NCBI GenBank assembly: GCA_947626905.1
Contig: CANQUE010000002.1
Location: 1 to 64,000, forward strand
DNA from: an uncultured Oscillospiraceae bacterium
Lineage (GTDB): Bacteria > Bacillota > Clostridia > Oscillospirales > Oscillospiraceae
Direction: 5' to 3'
DNA: 64,000 bases
Shown: positions 40,787 to 49,813 of the stretch, piece by piece
Layout of the letters: the number at the start of each line of letters is the position of its first letter
Position numbering within the stretch: the stretch's first letter is position 1
The notes under the pieces: generated by a model
Told to the model about the DNA's origin: nothing
Database searches by the model: none
The model's input: the letters and a program-made list of their open reading frames with translations, nothing else
Position numbers and translations under genes: made by a program

Positions 40787-43093
40787 ATGCGCAAGCTGGC
40801 GTGGGCGGCGCTGGGCTTTGCCGCGGCGGCGGCCCTGGCCGAGTATATCCTGCCTGTGAAGGGGCTGCCGTATGTCGCGGCAGCCCTTGCGTTATTGTCC
40901 CTGTGCTCCCTGCTGCTTCGGCGCCGGGCCCTTCGGAAGCGGGCGTTCCTCTGTCTTCTGGCGGCGGCCGCCGGTCTGACCGCCTGGCAGGCGCGGTATT
41001 CGCTGCGGCTGGCCCCGGCGGAAGAGCGGGTGCAGGCCATGGCCGGGCAGGACGTTCCCGTCTTTGCCCGGGTCACGGATTATCCGGAGCGGCACCCCAA
41101 CTACCAGCGGGTCGAGGTCCGCTTTCTCGGGGACGACGGCCCGCAGGAGCGGGCGCTGCTGTACCTTTACGAGGGCACGCTGCCCGATCTGGAGCCGGGC
41201 GACCTGATCCAAGCCCAGGTGCGTCTGACCTCCGCCGTCACCCGCCGGGGCCAGCGGAGCCACATCTACACTTCCCAGGGCATAGACCTGCTGGGTTATA
41301 TCCAGCCCCAGACCCTCTCCCTTTCCGGGCGGTGGGAGCACGCCTGGCTCTATTTTCCGCAGCAGCTGAGCCAGGGTGTGAAAGACTGCTGCGAGCGCCT
41401 CTTCCCCGCCGACGCGGCGCCCTTCCTCAAGGCCCTTCTCACCGGGGATAGCACCGACCTGGAGCAGGACGCCGCCGGATATACGGCCATGCGCGTATCC
41501 GGCGTGCTGCACATCGTGGCGGTGAGCGGGATGCACCTGTTCGTGCTGGTGGCTTTCGCCCAGCTTTTGCTTGGCAAGAGCCGCCGGACGGGTCTTATAT
41601 GTCTGCCTGTCATATGGCTGTTTGCCCTGATGGCCGGCTTCCGGGCCGGCGTGGTCCGGGCGGCGGTGATGCAATCGCTGTACCTGCTGGCCCCGGCGGC
41701 CGGCCGGGAATCGGACGGCGTCACCAGCCTGGGCGCGGCCCTTTTGCTGCTGCTGGGGATGAATCCCATGGCCGTGGGCGGCGTGGGGCTGCAGCTCAGC
41801 TTCGCCTGCATGGCAGGGCTCGTATGGATCCTGCCCGCCGTCATGGGCTGGATGGAAAAGCATCTGCCTATGCACCGCTTCCTGGTGGCCGCCGCGGCGG
41901 GGAACGTGGCCTGTTCCATCGCGGCCACCGCTTTCTCTCTCCCCCTGGCCGCGTACTATTTCGGCCTGGTCCCCCTGCTCTCCCCTGTTGCCAACCTGCT
42001 GACCCTGTTTGTGGTGGAAGTCGTCTTCGGGGCGGGATACGTGGTCTGTGCCCTGGGCGCGGCCATCCCGGCGCTGGGTCAGGCGCTGGGATGGGTATTG
42101 GCCTGGCCGGTACGCTGGTGCATGGCGGTCTACGGCACGGTCGCCTCCGTTCCTTTCGCGGGCCTTTACACGGCCGCGCCCAGCACCGTCCTTTGGCTGG
42201 CCGGCGTCTACACCCTCTTTCTCCTATGGTATCTGCTGCGAAGAAAGAGAAAGCGCCTGCCTCTGGACGTGCCGGTGTGTCTGTCGGTCATGGGGCTGTG
42301 CCTGGTGCTGCTGGCAGGCAAAGCGTCCATCCCCGCCGGCGAGGGGCGGCTCACCGTGCTGGACGTGGACCAGGGCCAGTGCGTGGTGCTGGCCGACCGG
42401 GACACGGCGGTGGTGATGGACTGCGGCGGCGCTGGCATGGACAGCGCCGGGGACCTGGCGGCCAACTGCCTGCTGAGCCAGGGGCATACCCGGGTGGACG
42501 CGCTGATCCTGACCCATCTGCACAGGGACCACGCCAACGGCGCGGAGGTGCTGCTGTACCGGATGAAGGTGGACCGGCTGATCCTGCCCGCCGGAGCGGA
42601 CGACACCGACGGGCTGCTCCCCGGCATCCTGGCCGCCGCCCAGGCCCGCGGGACCCAGGTCATATCCCTCTCCGAGGAGCGGATGGCCCAGCTGGGCGGC
42701 ATGACGCTGGATCTGCTGCTGCCCCAGGGCGGCGACGTCAACGAGCGGGGCATCGTGATCCGGGCCGGACTGGCCGGACGGAGCGTGCTCGTCATGGGGG
42801 ACGCCGGCACAGACGCGGAGCTGTCCCTTCTGCAGTCCGGCTCCGTGCCGGACGTGGATGTGCTGGTGGCCGGCCACCACGGCTCCAGGACTGCCTCCGG
42901 GGCCCTGTTTCTGGCCGCTGCCGCGCCGGAAACGGCGGTGATCTCCGTGGGTTATAACAACTACGGCCAGCCCTCGGAGGAAACGCTCTCCCGGCTGGAC
43001 CGGTTCCATGTCCGGGTGCTGAGAACGGACACAGAGGGAACGGTGACCATTCCGCTGCGATCGGAGGAAATTGCCAATGGCGGTCAAGGATAA
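40787..43093 (+). CDS. comEC: DNA internalisation competence protein ComEC/Rec2
   Basis: A 768-residue membrane channel for DNA uptake. The N-terminal DUF4131/OB part (about 1-190) is followed by the ComEC membrane domain with about eight helices (VSGVLHIVAVSGMHLFVLVA is diagnostic) and a C-terminal metallo-beta-lactamase-like domain with LILTHLHRDHANG and AGHHGSRTASG. All three parts are intact, so natural competence is plausible, though other com genes are not in the window. It overlaps holA by 17 nt. Confidence 0.95.
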   Translation: MRKLAWAALGFAAAAALAEYILPVKGLPYVAAALALLSLCSLLLRRRALRKRAFLCLLAAAAGLTAWQARYSLRLAPAEERVQAMAGQDVPVFARVTDYPERHPNYQRVEVRFLGDDGPQERALLYLYEGTLPDLEPGDLIQAQVRLTSAVTRRGQRSHIYTSQGIDLLGYIQPQTLSLSGRWEHAWLYFPQQLSQGVKDCCERLFPADAAPFLKALLTGDSTDLEQDAAGYTAMRVSGVLHIVAVSGMHLFVLVAFAQLLLGKSRRTGLICLPVIWLFALMAGFRAGVVRAAVMQSLYLLAPAAGRESDGVTSLGAALLLLLGMNPMAVGGVGLQLSFACMAGLVWILPAVMGWMEKHLPMHRFLVAAAAGNVACSIAATAFSLPLAAYYFGLVPLLSPVANLLTLFVVEVVFGAGYVVCALGAAIPALGQALGWVLAWPVRWCMAVYGTVASVPFAGLYTAAPSTVLWLAGVYTLFLLWYLLRRKRKRLPLDVPVCLSVMGLCLVLLAGKASIPAGEGRLTVLDVDQGQCVVLADRDTAVVMDCGGAGMDSAGDLAANCLLSQGHTRVDALILTHLHRDHANGAEVLLYRMKVDRLILPAGADDTDGLLPGILAAAQARGTQVISLSEERMAQLGGMTLDLLLPQGGDVNERGIVIRAGLAGRSVLVMGDAGTDAELSLLQSGSVPDVDVLVAGHHGSRTASGALFLAAAAPETAVISVGYNNYGQPSEETLSRLDRFHVRVLRTDTEGTVTIPLRSEEIANGGQG

Positions 43094-44123
43094 AAATGTT
43101 CTGGATTACGGCGCCGAGGTGAAAAAGCTGCGCCAGTCCGGCCCCAGGCCGGTATATATCCTCCGGGGCGAAGAGGATTATCTGCGGGACAGCTATCTGT
43201 CGGAGCTGAAAAAACTGTGTCTGCCGGAGGGTTCGGAAGCGTTCAACTATCACCGCCTGCAGGGGCCGGGCCTGGATATGGGCGCGCTGCGCCAGAGCGT
43301 GGAGGCCATGCCTTTCATGGGCGAGCGGACCGTTACGGAGGTCCGGGATTTTGACGTGAACCGCGTATCCGGCTATGATCCGGACGCCCTGCGCGTCTTT
43401 TTGGAGGACGTGCCGGACTGGGCCACCATCATCTTCGTCTTCTCCCCCGGCTATACGCCGGACAGCCGTCTGGCGGCGGTAAAGGCCATGAAAAAGGCCG
43501 GAGAGGACATCGCCTTTACCAGTCCCGGGGAAGCGGAGCTCCTCCGATGGGTGATCCGGCGGGTGGAGAGCCTGGGCAAAAAGATCGATCCGCCCACCGC
43601 CAATTACCTCATCTGGGTCTGCGGGGATCGGATGAACGGTCTGATCCCGGAGATCCTGAAGATCGCCGCTTACGCCCGCGGGGACGCCATCACCCGCGCC
43701 GATATCGACGCGGTGGCGAAGCGCGCTCCGGAAACCACCATTTTCCACCTGACCGACGCGCTGGGGGCCGGGGATTACGACAAAGCCGCCCGCCTGCTGG
43801 CGGATCTGCTGGCCGACAAAGACGAGCCGCCCCAAAAGCAGATCGGCATGGTCAGCGAGCAGTTCCGCCGCCTCTATATCGCCCGCCTCGCCGCTGACAC
43901 CGGGAAGGGCGAAGGCTTTATCACCGCCTGCGTGCCGGAGCTCACCGGCAAGAGCTACCCGCTGCGGCTGCTGCAGCGGGCATGCCGGAATTTCTCCTCC
44001 CAACGGCTGTCCCGGGCGGTATCGGCCTGCGCCCAGTGCGATTATGCCATGAAAGACACCGGCGGCGAGCCGGAGGCGCTGATGAAGGAGCTGGTCCTGC
44101 GCCTGGCCATGGACCGGATATGA
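43077..44123 (+). CDS. holA: DNA polymerase III subunit delta
   Basis: A 348-residue clamp-loader delta subunit. It opens with the family pattern PVYILRGEEDYLRDSYLSEL and carries the long helical C-terminal collar domain. The ATG at 43077 is preferred over the TTG at 43071, which is only 3 nt from GGAGG. comEC-holA adjacency is common in Firmicutes. It overlaps the downstream TOPRIM gene by 4 nt. Confidence 0.93.
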   Translation: MAVKDKNVLDYGAEVKKLRQSGPRPVYILRGEEDYLRDSYLSELKKLCLPEGSEAFNYHRLQGPGLDMGALRQSVEAMPFMGERTVTEVRDFDVNRVSGYDPDALRVFLEDVPDWATIIFVFSPGYTPDSRLAAVKAMKKAGEDIAFTSPGEAELLRWVIRRVESLGKKIDPPTANYLIWVCGDRMNGLIPEILKIAAYARGDAITRADIDAVAKRAPETTIFHLTDALGAGDYDKAARLLADLLADKDEPPQKQIGMVSEQFRRLYIARLAADTGKGEGFITACVPELTGKSYPLRLLQRACRNFSSQRLSRAVSACAQCDYAMKDTGGEPEALMKELVLRLAMDRI

Positions 44124-44836
44124 TCCGGGTCAGGGAGGCCATCGTGGTGGAGGGCCGGTACGACAAAGCGGCCCTGGCCAACGCGGTGGACGCGGTGATC
44201 GTGGACACCGCCGGATTCGGGATCTTCTCCGACCGGGAGAAGCTGGCCCTGCTGCGCCGTCTGGCCCGGGCCCGGGGCCTGGTGGTGCTCACAGACAGCG
44301 ACGGAGGCGGCTTTTTGATCCGCAGCTTCCTGAAAAGCGCCGTCGATCCCGCCCTGGTGAAGCACGCCTACATCCCGGAGATCTACGGCAAGGAAAGACG
44401 AAAAAGATCCCCCTCCAAGGAGGGGAAACTGGGTGTGGAGGCCATGAGCCCCCAGGTGCTGGAGGCCGCTCTGCGCCGGGCCGGCGCCACGGTAGACGGC
44501 GCGTCCGCCCCCGGCGGATGCGTCCCGCGGCTGACGAAGGCGGAGCTGTACGCTCTGGGTCTGTCCGGCCGGGAGGGCAGCGCCGCCCGGCGGGCGTCGG
44601 TGAAAAAAGCGCTGGACCTGCCCTCCGGACTCAGCGCCAACGCGCTGCTGGAGGTGCTGAACGTGCTGTGCACCCGGGAGGACCTGGCGCGCATCCTGGC
44701 AGTCCCCGGGGGACCGGTCCCCCCCCGGCGCGGACATCAGTGGGGATCTTCCACGATGATGAGCCCGATCCCCGCCAGAAGCAGCACTCCCGCCGGAGCG
44801 TCGGCCAGGGCTTTTGCCAGCCGGTACCGTCCGTAG
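44120..44836 (+). CDS. rnmV: RNase M5-like TOPRIM protein with DUF4093 domain
   Basis: A 238-residue protein. The TOPRIM domain opens VREAIVVEGRYDKAALANAV and has the acidic VVLTDSDGGGFLIRSFL; then comes YIPEIYGKERRKRSPSKEGK and a DUF4093 C-terminal part ending near ALLEVLNVLCTREDLARIL. RNase M5 matures 5S rRNA; the DUF4093 subgroup is assumed related. Family members seem to end near residue 200. Here the frame runs about 35 residues further, overlapping the opposite-strand small gene by 100 nt, which suggests loss of the original stop. ATGA overlap with holA. Confidence 0.82.
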   Translation: MIRVREAIVVEGRYDKAALANAVDAVIVDTAGFGIFSDREKLALLRRLARARGLVVLTDSDGGGFLIRSFLKSAVDPALVKHAYIPEIYGKERRKRSPSKEGKLGVEAMSPQVLEAALRRAGATVDGASAPGGCVPRLTKAELYALGLSGREGSAARRASVKKALDLPSGLSANALLEVLNVLCTREDLARILAVPGGPVPPRRGHQWGSSTMMSPIPARSSTPAGASARAFASRYRP

Positions 44837-44976
44837 GTGGCCACCCCCGGCTCCCCGGCGAACAGACAGACCACGAACCCGGCGAAAGCCATCCCGCAGC
44901 ATAGGATCAGGATGATCCGCACCGCGGCAAGGCCGCCGGGCGATATTTTTTGCAAACTATGTATGAGCCGTTTCAT
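44737..44976 (-). CDS. Small two-helix membrane protein
   Basis: A 79-residue protein with two predicted transmembrane helices (ILILCCGMAFAGFVVCLFAG and GVLLLAGIGLIIVE). No family recognised. A good promoter ends 6 nt before the ATG and there is no clear SD, so the mRNA may be leaderless. Its 3' half is convergent with and overlaps the run-on end of the TOPRIM gene. It may be real or a by-product of that overlap; the promoter favours real. Confidence 0.55.
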   Translation of the reverse strand: MKRLIHSLQKISPGGLAAVRIILILCCGMAFAGFVVCLFAGEPGVATYGRYRLAKALADAPAGVLLLAGIGLIIVEDPH

Positions 44977-44982
44977 ATGCCT

Positions 44983-45011
44983 ATGATACCGGCTTTTCCC
45001 CGGCCATGCAA
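44983..45011 (-). promoter_or_regulatory. Promoter of the small membrane protein gene, 6 nt before the ATG
   Basis: TTGCAT, 17-nt spacer, TATCAT on the minus strand, then AGGCAT and ATG. Confidence 0.55.
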
Positions 45012-45026
45012 GGCACAAATCCTGGC

Positions 45027-45065
45027 AGCGAAGCGCGGCGGAGCTATGCTCCGCCGCGCTTCGCT
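45027..45065 (+). terminator. 18-bp perfect hairpin ending the comEC-holA-rnmV transcript
   Basis: AGCGAAGCGCGGCGGAGC pairs perfectly with its complement around a TAT loop and is followed by TTCCC. It is the strongest hairpin between rnmV and hppA. Confidence 0.7.
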
Positions 45066-45267
45066 TTCCCGCCGTTTCTGCCCTTCCCCGCCGGTCTTTC
45101 CCTATAAAAGCACTCCTTCCACGCAAATAGCGGAATGATATATGCGTCTTTTAACGCCGCCTAACCGGACCGTTTCAGACGCAAATGTTTTCATATCCTT
45201 GTTTCATTTCATGTTCTCGCATCAGCAACCATTATATATCACATCAGCCGAAATTCCGCCATTATAG

Positions 45268-45299
45268 AACGATCATGTTTTCAGTAGGCGGTCGTTTTT
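45268..45299 (+). terminator. Hairpin with T-run in the hppA upstream region
   Basis: AACGATC pairs with GGTCGTT (one G-U) around a 15-nt loop and is followed by TTT. It could be an attenuator if transcription starts upstream. Confidence 0.4.
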
Positions 45300-45437
45300 C
45301 GATTATTTTTCGTAAAATTCCGAAAACGCAAAAATGCAGCGCAAATAATTTCCGGATTTTATGCGTAAAAAATAGGCGTTTATTTTTGTCCAATAGGGAG
45401 AAAATGCAAAAAACCACCAAAAACCGGAAAGAATCGT

Positions 45438-45466
45438 TTGAAATCGCGGGTGGAAGGCTTTATTAT
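45438..45466 (+). promoter_or_regulatory. Sigma-A promoter of hppA
   Basis: TTGAAA, 17-nt spacer, TATTAT, giving a leader of about 36 nt. Confidence 0.7.
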
Positions 45467-45508
45467 ATTTTCACCCCCAAAATACTGACAGCAAGGAGTG
45501 AAGAGCTT

Positions 45509-47644
45509 ATGTTCGAGAATCTGTTCTGGATCGGCTTTGTGGGCGCCGCTCTTGCGCTGGTGTTCGCCTGGCTCCAGCGGAACAAGGTGATGCGGGCCTC
45601 TGAAGGCAACGAGCGGATGATAAAACTGGCCTCCGCCATCCGGTCGGGCGCCAACGCTTATCTCAAGGCGCAGTACACCACGGTCGCAAAAGTCTTTTGC
45701 GTGGTGTTCGTGATCCTACTGATCATGGCCTTCGGCACGAAAGGCAAGATGCTCCCCAAGGTCACGCCCATCGCCTATCTCACCGGCGGTATCTGGTCCG
45801 TGCTGGCTGGCTTCATCGGCATGAAGATCGCCACCTACGCCAACGCCCGTACCGCCAACGCTGCCAGCGAAAGTCTGAACAAAGGCCTGAACATCGCCTT
45901 TTCCGCCGGGTCCGTGATGGGCTTCGTGGTGGTGGGCCTGGGTCTGTTGGACATCACCATCTGGTTCTTCGTGCTGAAATACCTCCTGCATATGAACGAT
46001 CCCCACGCCATTGCCAATATCATGGTGATGAATGGCATGGGCGCCTCCTTCGTGGCCCTGTTCGCCCGTGTTGGCGGCGGCATATACACCAAGGCCGCCG
46101 ATGTGGGCGCCGATCTGGTGGGCAAAGTGGAAGCGGGCATCCCCGAGGACGATCCCCGCAACCCGGCCACCATTGCCGATAACGTGGGCGACAACGTGGG
46201 CGACGTGGCCGGCATGGGCGCGGACCTTTTTGAGAGTTATGTGGGCTCCATCGTGGCCACCTTTGCCCTGGCCGGCACCGCCAATTACGGCTGGGCGGGG
46301 ATGTTCCTTCCCCTGGCGCTGGCCGTGGTGGGCATCATCTGCTCGCTGATCGGTTCTTTCCTGATCAGGACCCGGGAGGACGCCACCCAGATGAGCCTTC
46401 TGAAGAGCCTCCGCACCGGGACGTACACCGCCGCCATATTGAGCGCCGTGCTGGCAGCCCCCCTGTGCTGGCTCGTCCTGGGCAAGGCGGATCACTGGCT
46501 GGGCGTATATATCGCCATCCTCTCCGGCCTCGTCGGCGGCTGCGCCATCGGTTACTTCACCGAGTATTACACCTCCGACAACTACCGTCCCACCCAGGAG
46601 CTGGCCGCCTCCTCTGAAACCGGCACCGCCACCATCATCATCGGCGGCGTGTCCCTGGGGATGCGGTCCACCCTGACCTCTATCCTCATCGTGGGCGCCG
46701 CCGTTCTGATCAGCTACTTTGCCTCCGGCGGCAGCAAGGTCATCCTGGATGAAACCGGCGCCTTCTCCGTGAGCTTCAACCAGGGCCTGTACGGCATCGG
46801 CATCGCCGGCGTGGGCATGCTCTCCACCCTGGGCATCACCCTGGCCACCGACGCTTACGGCCCCGTAGCCGACAACGCCGGCGGCATCGCCCAGATGAGC
46901 AACATGCCCGAGGAGGTCCGCCAGCGCACCGACGCGCTGGACTCCCTGGGCAACACCACCGCCGCCACCGGCAAGGGCTTCGCCATCGGCTCCGCCTCTC
47001 TCACCGCGCTGGCGCTGCTGGTGGACTATGTGAATATGGTCCAGAGCAAGACCGACGAGGTGCTGAATTTCACCCTTACCAGTCCCACGGTGCTGGTGGG
47101 CATGTTCCTGGGCGCCATGCTCACGTTCGTCTTCTCCGCCTCCACCATGAGCGCCGTCCAAAAAGCGGCCCAATCCATCGTGGTAGAGGTACGCCGCCAG
47201 TTCCGGGAGATCGCCGGCATCATGGAGTACAAGGCCGATCCCGACTATTCCCGGTGCGTATCCTTGTGCACCAAGGGCGCGCTGCATGAGATGGTGGTGC
47301 CCGCCCTGCTGGCCGTGGTGGTGCCCATCGCCACCGGCCTCATCCTGGGGCCCACAGGCGTGGTGGGGCTGCTGGCAGGCGTGTCCGTCAGCGGATTTGC
47401 CGTGGCGGTGTTCATGTCCAACGCCGGCGGCGCCTGGGACAATGCCAAGAAATACATCGAGTCCGGCCACCATGGCGGCAAAGGCTCTGAACAGCACAAG
47501 GCCGCCGTAGTGGGCGACACCGTGGGCGACCCCTTCAAGGATACCGCCGGCCCCAGCCTGAACATACTCATCAAGCTGTGCTCCACCGTGTCCATCATGT
47601 TCTCCGGCCTGATCGTGGCCTACAACCTGATGCAGTATCTGTAA
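45509..47644 (+). CDS. hppA: Membrane-bound ion-pumping pyrophosphatase
   Basis: A 711-residue integral membrane pump using pyrophosphate hydrolysis to move H+ or Na+. The substrate-site motifs are intact: DVGADLVGKVEAGIPEDDPR followed by NPATIADNVGDNVGD, and the C-terminal GDTVGDPFKDTAGPSLN. In the sequence GNTTAATGKG the Ala is the signature of the K+-dependent class (Lys in K+-independent enzymes). Whether it pumps Na+ or H+ cannot be settled by eye. I chose the ATG at 45509 after AAGGAG; the extra 108 codons in the track are AT-rich leader. Confidence 0.96.
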   Translation: MFENLFWIGFVGAALALVFAWLQRNKVMRASEGNERMIKLASAIRSGANAYLKAQYTTVAKVFCVVFVILLIMAFGTKGKMLPKVTPIAYLTGGIWSVLAGFIGMKIATYANARTANAASESLNKGLNIAFSAGSVMGFVVVGLGLLDITIWFFVLKYLLHMNDPHAIANIMVMNGMGASFVALFARVGGGIYTKAADVGADLVGKVEAGIPEDDPRNPATIADNVGDNVGDVAGMGADLFESYVGSIVATFALAGTANYGWAGMFLPLALAVVGIICSLIGSFLIRTREDATQMSLLKSLRTGTYTAAILSAVLAAPLCWLVLGKADHWLGVYIAILSGLVGGCAIGYFTEYYTSDNYRPTQELAASSETGTATIIIGGVSLGMRSTLTSILIVGAAVLISYFASGGSKVILDETGAFSVSFNQGLYGIGIAGVGMLSTLGITLATDAYGPVADNAGGIAQMSNMPEEVRQRTDALDSLGNTTAATGKGFAIGSASLTALALLVDYVNMVQSKTDEVLNFTLTSPTVLVGMFLGAMLTFVFSASTMSAVQKAAQSIVVEVRRQFREIAGIMEYKADPDYSRCVSLCTKGALHEMVVPALLAVVVPIATGLILGPTGVVGLLAGVSVSGFAVAVFMSNAGGAWDNAKKYIESGHHGGKGSEQHKAAVVGDTVGDPFKDTAGPSLNILIKLCSTVSIMFSGLIVAYNLMQYL

Positions 47645-47663
47645 GCCGTTTTCCCCGTGCCAA

Positions 47664-47693
47664 AAGCGCCGCGCCCTGCCGGGCGCGGCGCTT
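47664..47693. terminator. Terminator between hppA and the convergent mutarotase-like gene
   Basis: AAGCGCCGCGCCC-TGCC-GGGCGCGGCGCTT, 13-bp perfect stem with a T-rich side on the minus strand. Confidence 0.85.
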
Positions 47694-47720
47694 ATTCTGC
47701 CTGTTGGGATATACCCGCTT

Positions 47721-48602
47721 TTATAAGATCTCCGCCGAGAAGGCCAGCCGCCTCTCTTCCCCCGGCGCCAGGGCGATGTGGAAAGGCTTGTCCGCAAAAT
47801 GACCGGTCTCATTTTCCAAGGCAGCGCACCCGCACCAGGGTTCGATGCAGATATAGGGGGCGCTTTTCCCCGGCATGGTCCACAGGCCCAGCATGGGGAA
47901 CTCGTGAAAATCCACCCGCAGGCCCCGTCCCGTATTTCCGTGGACCAGCGACACGCCGCCGGAACGCAGGTTTTTGAAAATGAGGGTGTCCGCCTCGTCG
48001 AAGAGCGCATGGCGCAGGGGGATGGTGTCGGTATCCCGCAGGTACTCCTCCGTCCGGTATCCCCCCAGCAGGCCGCCGGGGCCCACGGCCACGGAGCGGG
48101 CCTCCTCCCTCCGGTCAAAGACCAGCCGGTAATCCTCGAACCGCTCCCCGGGATACAGCGGACAGCGAAAGGCGGTGTGGCCGCCGATGCAGTACATCAT
48201 GGTCCCACCGCCGGTATTCTGCACAGAATAGGCCGTTTCAAAGCCCTTCTCCGTCAGGGTATGGGTCACCCGCAGCCGGAAACGGCAGGGGTACCGCCTC
48301 AGGGTTTCTTCGCTCTCCGTCAGCTCCAGCGTCACGCTGTCCGGCCGCCGTTCCGCCAGGGTGAACTCGGAATCTCTGGCAAAGCCATGGCGGGCCATGG
48401 AGAATTCCCCCTCCGGAAAACGGACCCTCCCGTCCTTCAGCGCCCCCACGATGGGGAACAGGATGGGATTACGCCCGGCCCATATGGCCGGGTCCCCCTG
48501 CCACAGGTATTCCGTTCCGGCTTCGTCCCGGAAGGAGATCAGCTCCCCGCCATGGGTGGTCACCGCAGCGGTGGATCGCCCGTTTTGCAGCGCATATTCC
48601 AT
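47721..48602 (-). CDS. Aldose-1-epimerase-related protein (LacX-like)
   Basis: A 293-residue protein with the galactose mutarotase fold. Family pieces: THGGELISFRDEAGTEYLW, NPILFPIVGAL and HGFARDSEFTL, as in LacX-type aldose-1-epimerases, and the end CIEPWCGCA. It probably interconverts sugar anomers, but no sugar operon is nearby. It follows the aminotransferase gene by 3 nt. Confidence 0.9.
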   Translation of the reverse strand: MEYALQNGRSTAAVTTHGGELISFRDEAGTEYLWQGDPAIWAGRNPILFPIVGALKDGRVRFPEGEFSMARHGFARDSEFTLAERRPDSVTLELTESEETLRRYPCRFRLRVTHTLTEKGFETAYSVQNTGGGTMMYCIGGHTAFRCPLYPGERFEDYRLVFDRREEARSVAVGPGGLLGGYRTEEYLRDTDTIPLRHALFDEADTLIFKNLRSGGVSLVHGNTGRGLRVDFHEFPMLGLWTMPGKSAPYICIEPWCGCAALENETGHFADKPFHIALAPGEERRLAFSAEIL

Positions 48603-48605
48603 CGC

Positions 48606-49796
48606 TCAGCTCTCTACCGCCTCATATCCCTTTTCCCAGGCCTCCACGCCGGCCTTGAGGCGCATGAGGCCGTCCTCCACCAGCGACCGGGGGCAGCCCA
48701 GATTGATGCGCAGAAAGTCCCCGCCGTGGCCGCCGTACATCTCCCCGGCGTTCAAAAACAGGCCCGTATTCTCCCGGATGAAGCGGGCCAGATCCCGCTT
48801 GTCCCCGGGCAGCGCGGAGCAGTCCAGCCACATCAAATAGGTGGCCTGGGAGGGGACCGCCTTCACCTGGGGCAGTTCCTTCTGCAAAAATGCCTGCACC
48901 GTCCGCTTGTTCTCCGCCACATAGGCCCGCATCTCGTCCAGCCAGGGGCCGCACTGGGTGAAAGCCGCCACCGTGGCGTCCACGGCGAAGGCTCCCACCT
49001 CGCTCACCCCGTCGGCGTGCAGCGCCGCCTTCACACGGTTCCGCAGGGCGGGTTCGGCCACCGCCACCGCCGCCGTCTTCAGTCCCGCCAGATTGAAGGC
49101 CTTGGTGGGGGCGATGCAGGTGACGGACATGTCCCGGCAGGCCTCCGACACGGAGGCGAATGGCACGTAATCCACGCCCGGGTCCGTCACGTCGCAGTGG
49201 ATCTCGTCGGACAAGACCGTCACCCCGTGCCGGGCGCACAGCTCGCCGATGGCCCCCAGGGTCACCCGGTCCCAGATGTTCCCCGTGGGGTTGTGGGGGT
49301 TGCACAGCAGCATCAGCGTCACCTGGGGGTCGGAAAGGGCCGCGTCCAGCCGGTGGAAGTCGATGCTGTAGGACTGGGTCCGGTCGTTATACGCCAGCGG
49401 GCAGTCCTTCACCTGCCGGCCGCTGTCGGTGACGGCGGAGAAAAAGCAGTTGTACACCGGGGACTGGATCAGCACCTTCTCCCCCGGGGCTGTCAGCCGC
49501 CGGACGATGCTGCCGATGGCCGGCACGATCCCGGTGGCGAACAGCAGCCATTCCCGTTCCATGGCCAGGCCATGGCGGTCCCGCCACCAGCTTATGTAGG
49601 CGTCATACCAGGCGTCGGGCAGGAGCGTGTAGCCCCAGATGCCGTGCCGGGCGCAGGCGTCCACCGCCTCCGTGATGGGGGGCGCGGTCATAAAATCCAT
49701 ATCCGCCACCCACATGGGCAGCTCGTTCTCCCCCACGCTCCATTTTACGGCATGGCTGCCCCGCCTGTCTGTCAGCGTGTCAAAATCATATTTCAT
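48606..49796 (-). CDS. MalY/PatB-type PLP enzyme (probable cystathionine beta-lyase)
   Basis: A 396-residue class I/II aminotransferase-fold enzyme. Features: PMWVADMDFMTAPPITEAV near the N-terminus, LCNPHNPTGNIWDR, SDEIHCDV and the PLP lysine in APTKAFNLAG. MalY/PatB members cleave cystathionine or cysteine. The ATG at 49796 (MKYDFDTL) has AAAGAGG 10 nt upstream. It is in a run with msrA and a flavin reductase, consistent with sulfur amino-acid handling. Confidence 0.9.
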   Translation of the reverse strand: MKYDFDTLTDRRGSHAVKWSVGENELPMWVADMDFMTAPPITEAVDACARHGIWGYTLLPDAWYDAYISWWRDRHGLAMEREWLLFATGIVPAIGSIVRRLTAPGEKVLIQSPVYNCFFSAVTDSGRQVKDCPLAYNDRTQSYSIDFHRLDAALSDPQVTLMLLCNPHNPTGNIWDRVTLGAIGELCARHGVTVLSDEIHCDVTDPGVDYVPFASVSEACRDMSVTCIAPTKAFNLAGLKTAAVAVAEPALRNRVKAALHADGVSEVGAFAVDATVAAFTQCGPWLDEMRAYVAENKRTVQAFLQKELPQVKAVPSQATYLMWLDCSALPGDKRDLARFIRENTGLFLNAGEMYGGHGGDFLRINLGCPRSLVEDGLMRLKAGVEAWEKGYEAVES

Positions 49797-49813
49797 GGCG
49801 CTCATCCTCTTTC

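Larger units (their letters stand above)
45066..45508 (+). other. AT-rich untranslated region before hppA
   Basis: About 440 nt, much more AT-rich than the flanks, without a convincing gene. The track ORF simply reads through it. It holds a hairpin with a T-run (45268-45299), several CGTAAAA/GCAAAA-like short repeats and the hppA promoter at 45438-45466. It may be a regulatory leader or a relic of inserted DNA. Confidence 0.6.

Noticed and set aside
45185-45508. N-terminal extension of hppA in the ORF track
   Set aside because: The 108 extra codons are AT-rich, contain the promoter and a hairpin, and are not similar to pyrophosphatase. The ATG after AAGGAG at 45509 gives the normal N-terminus.
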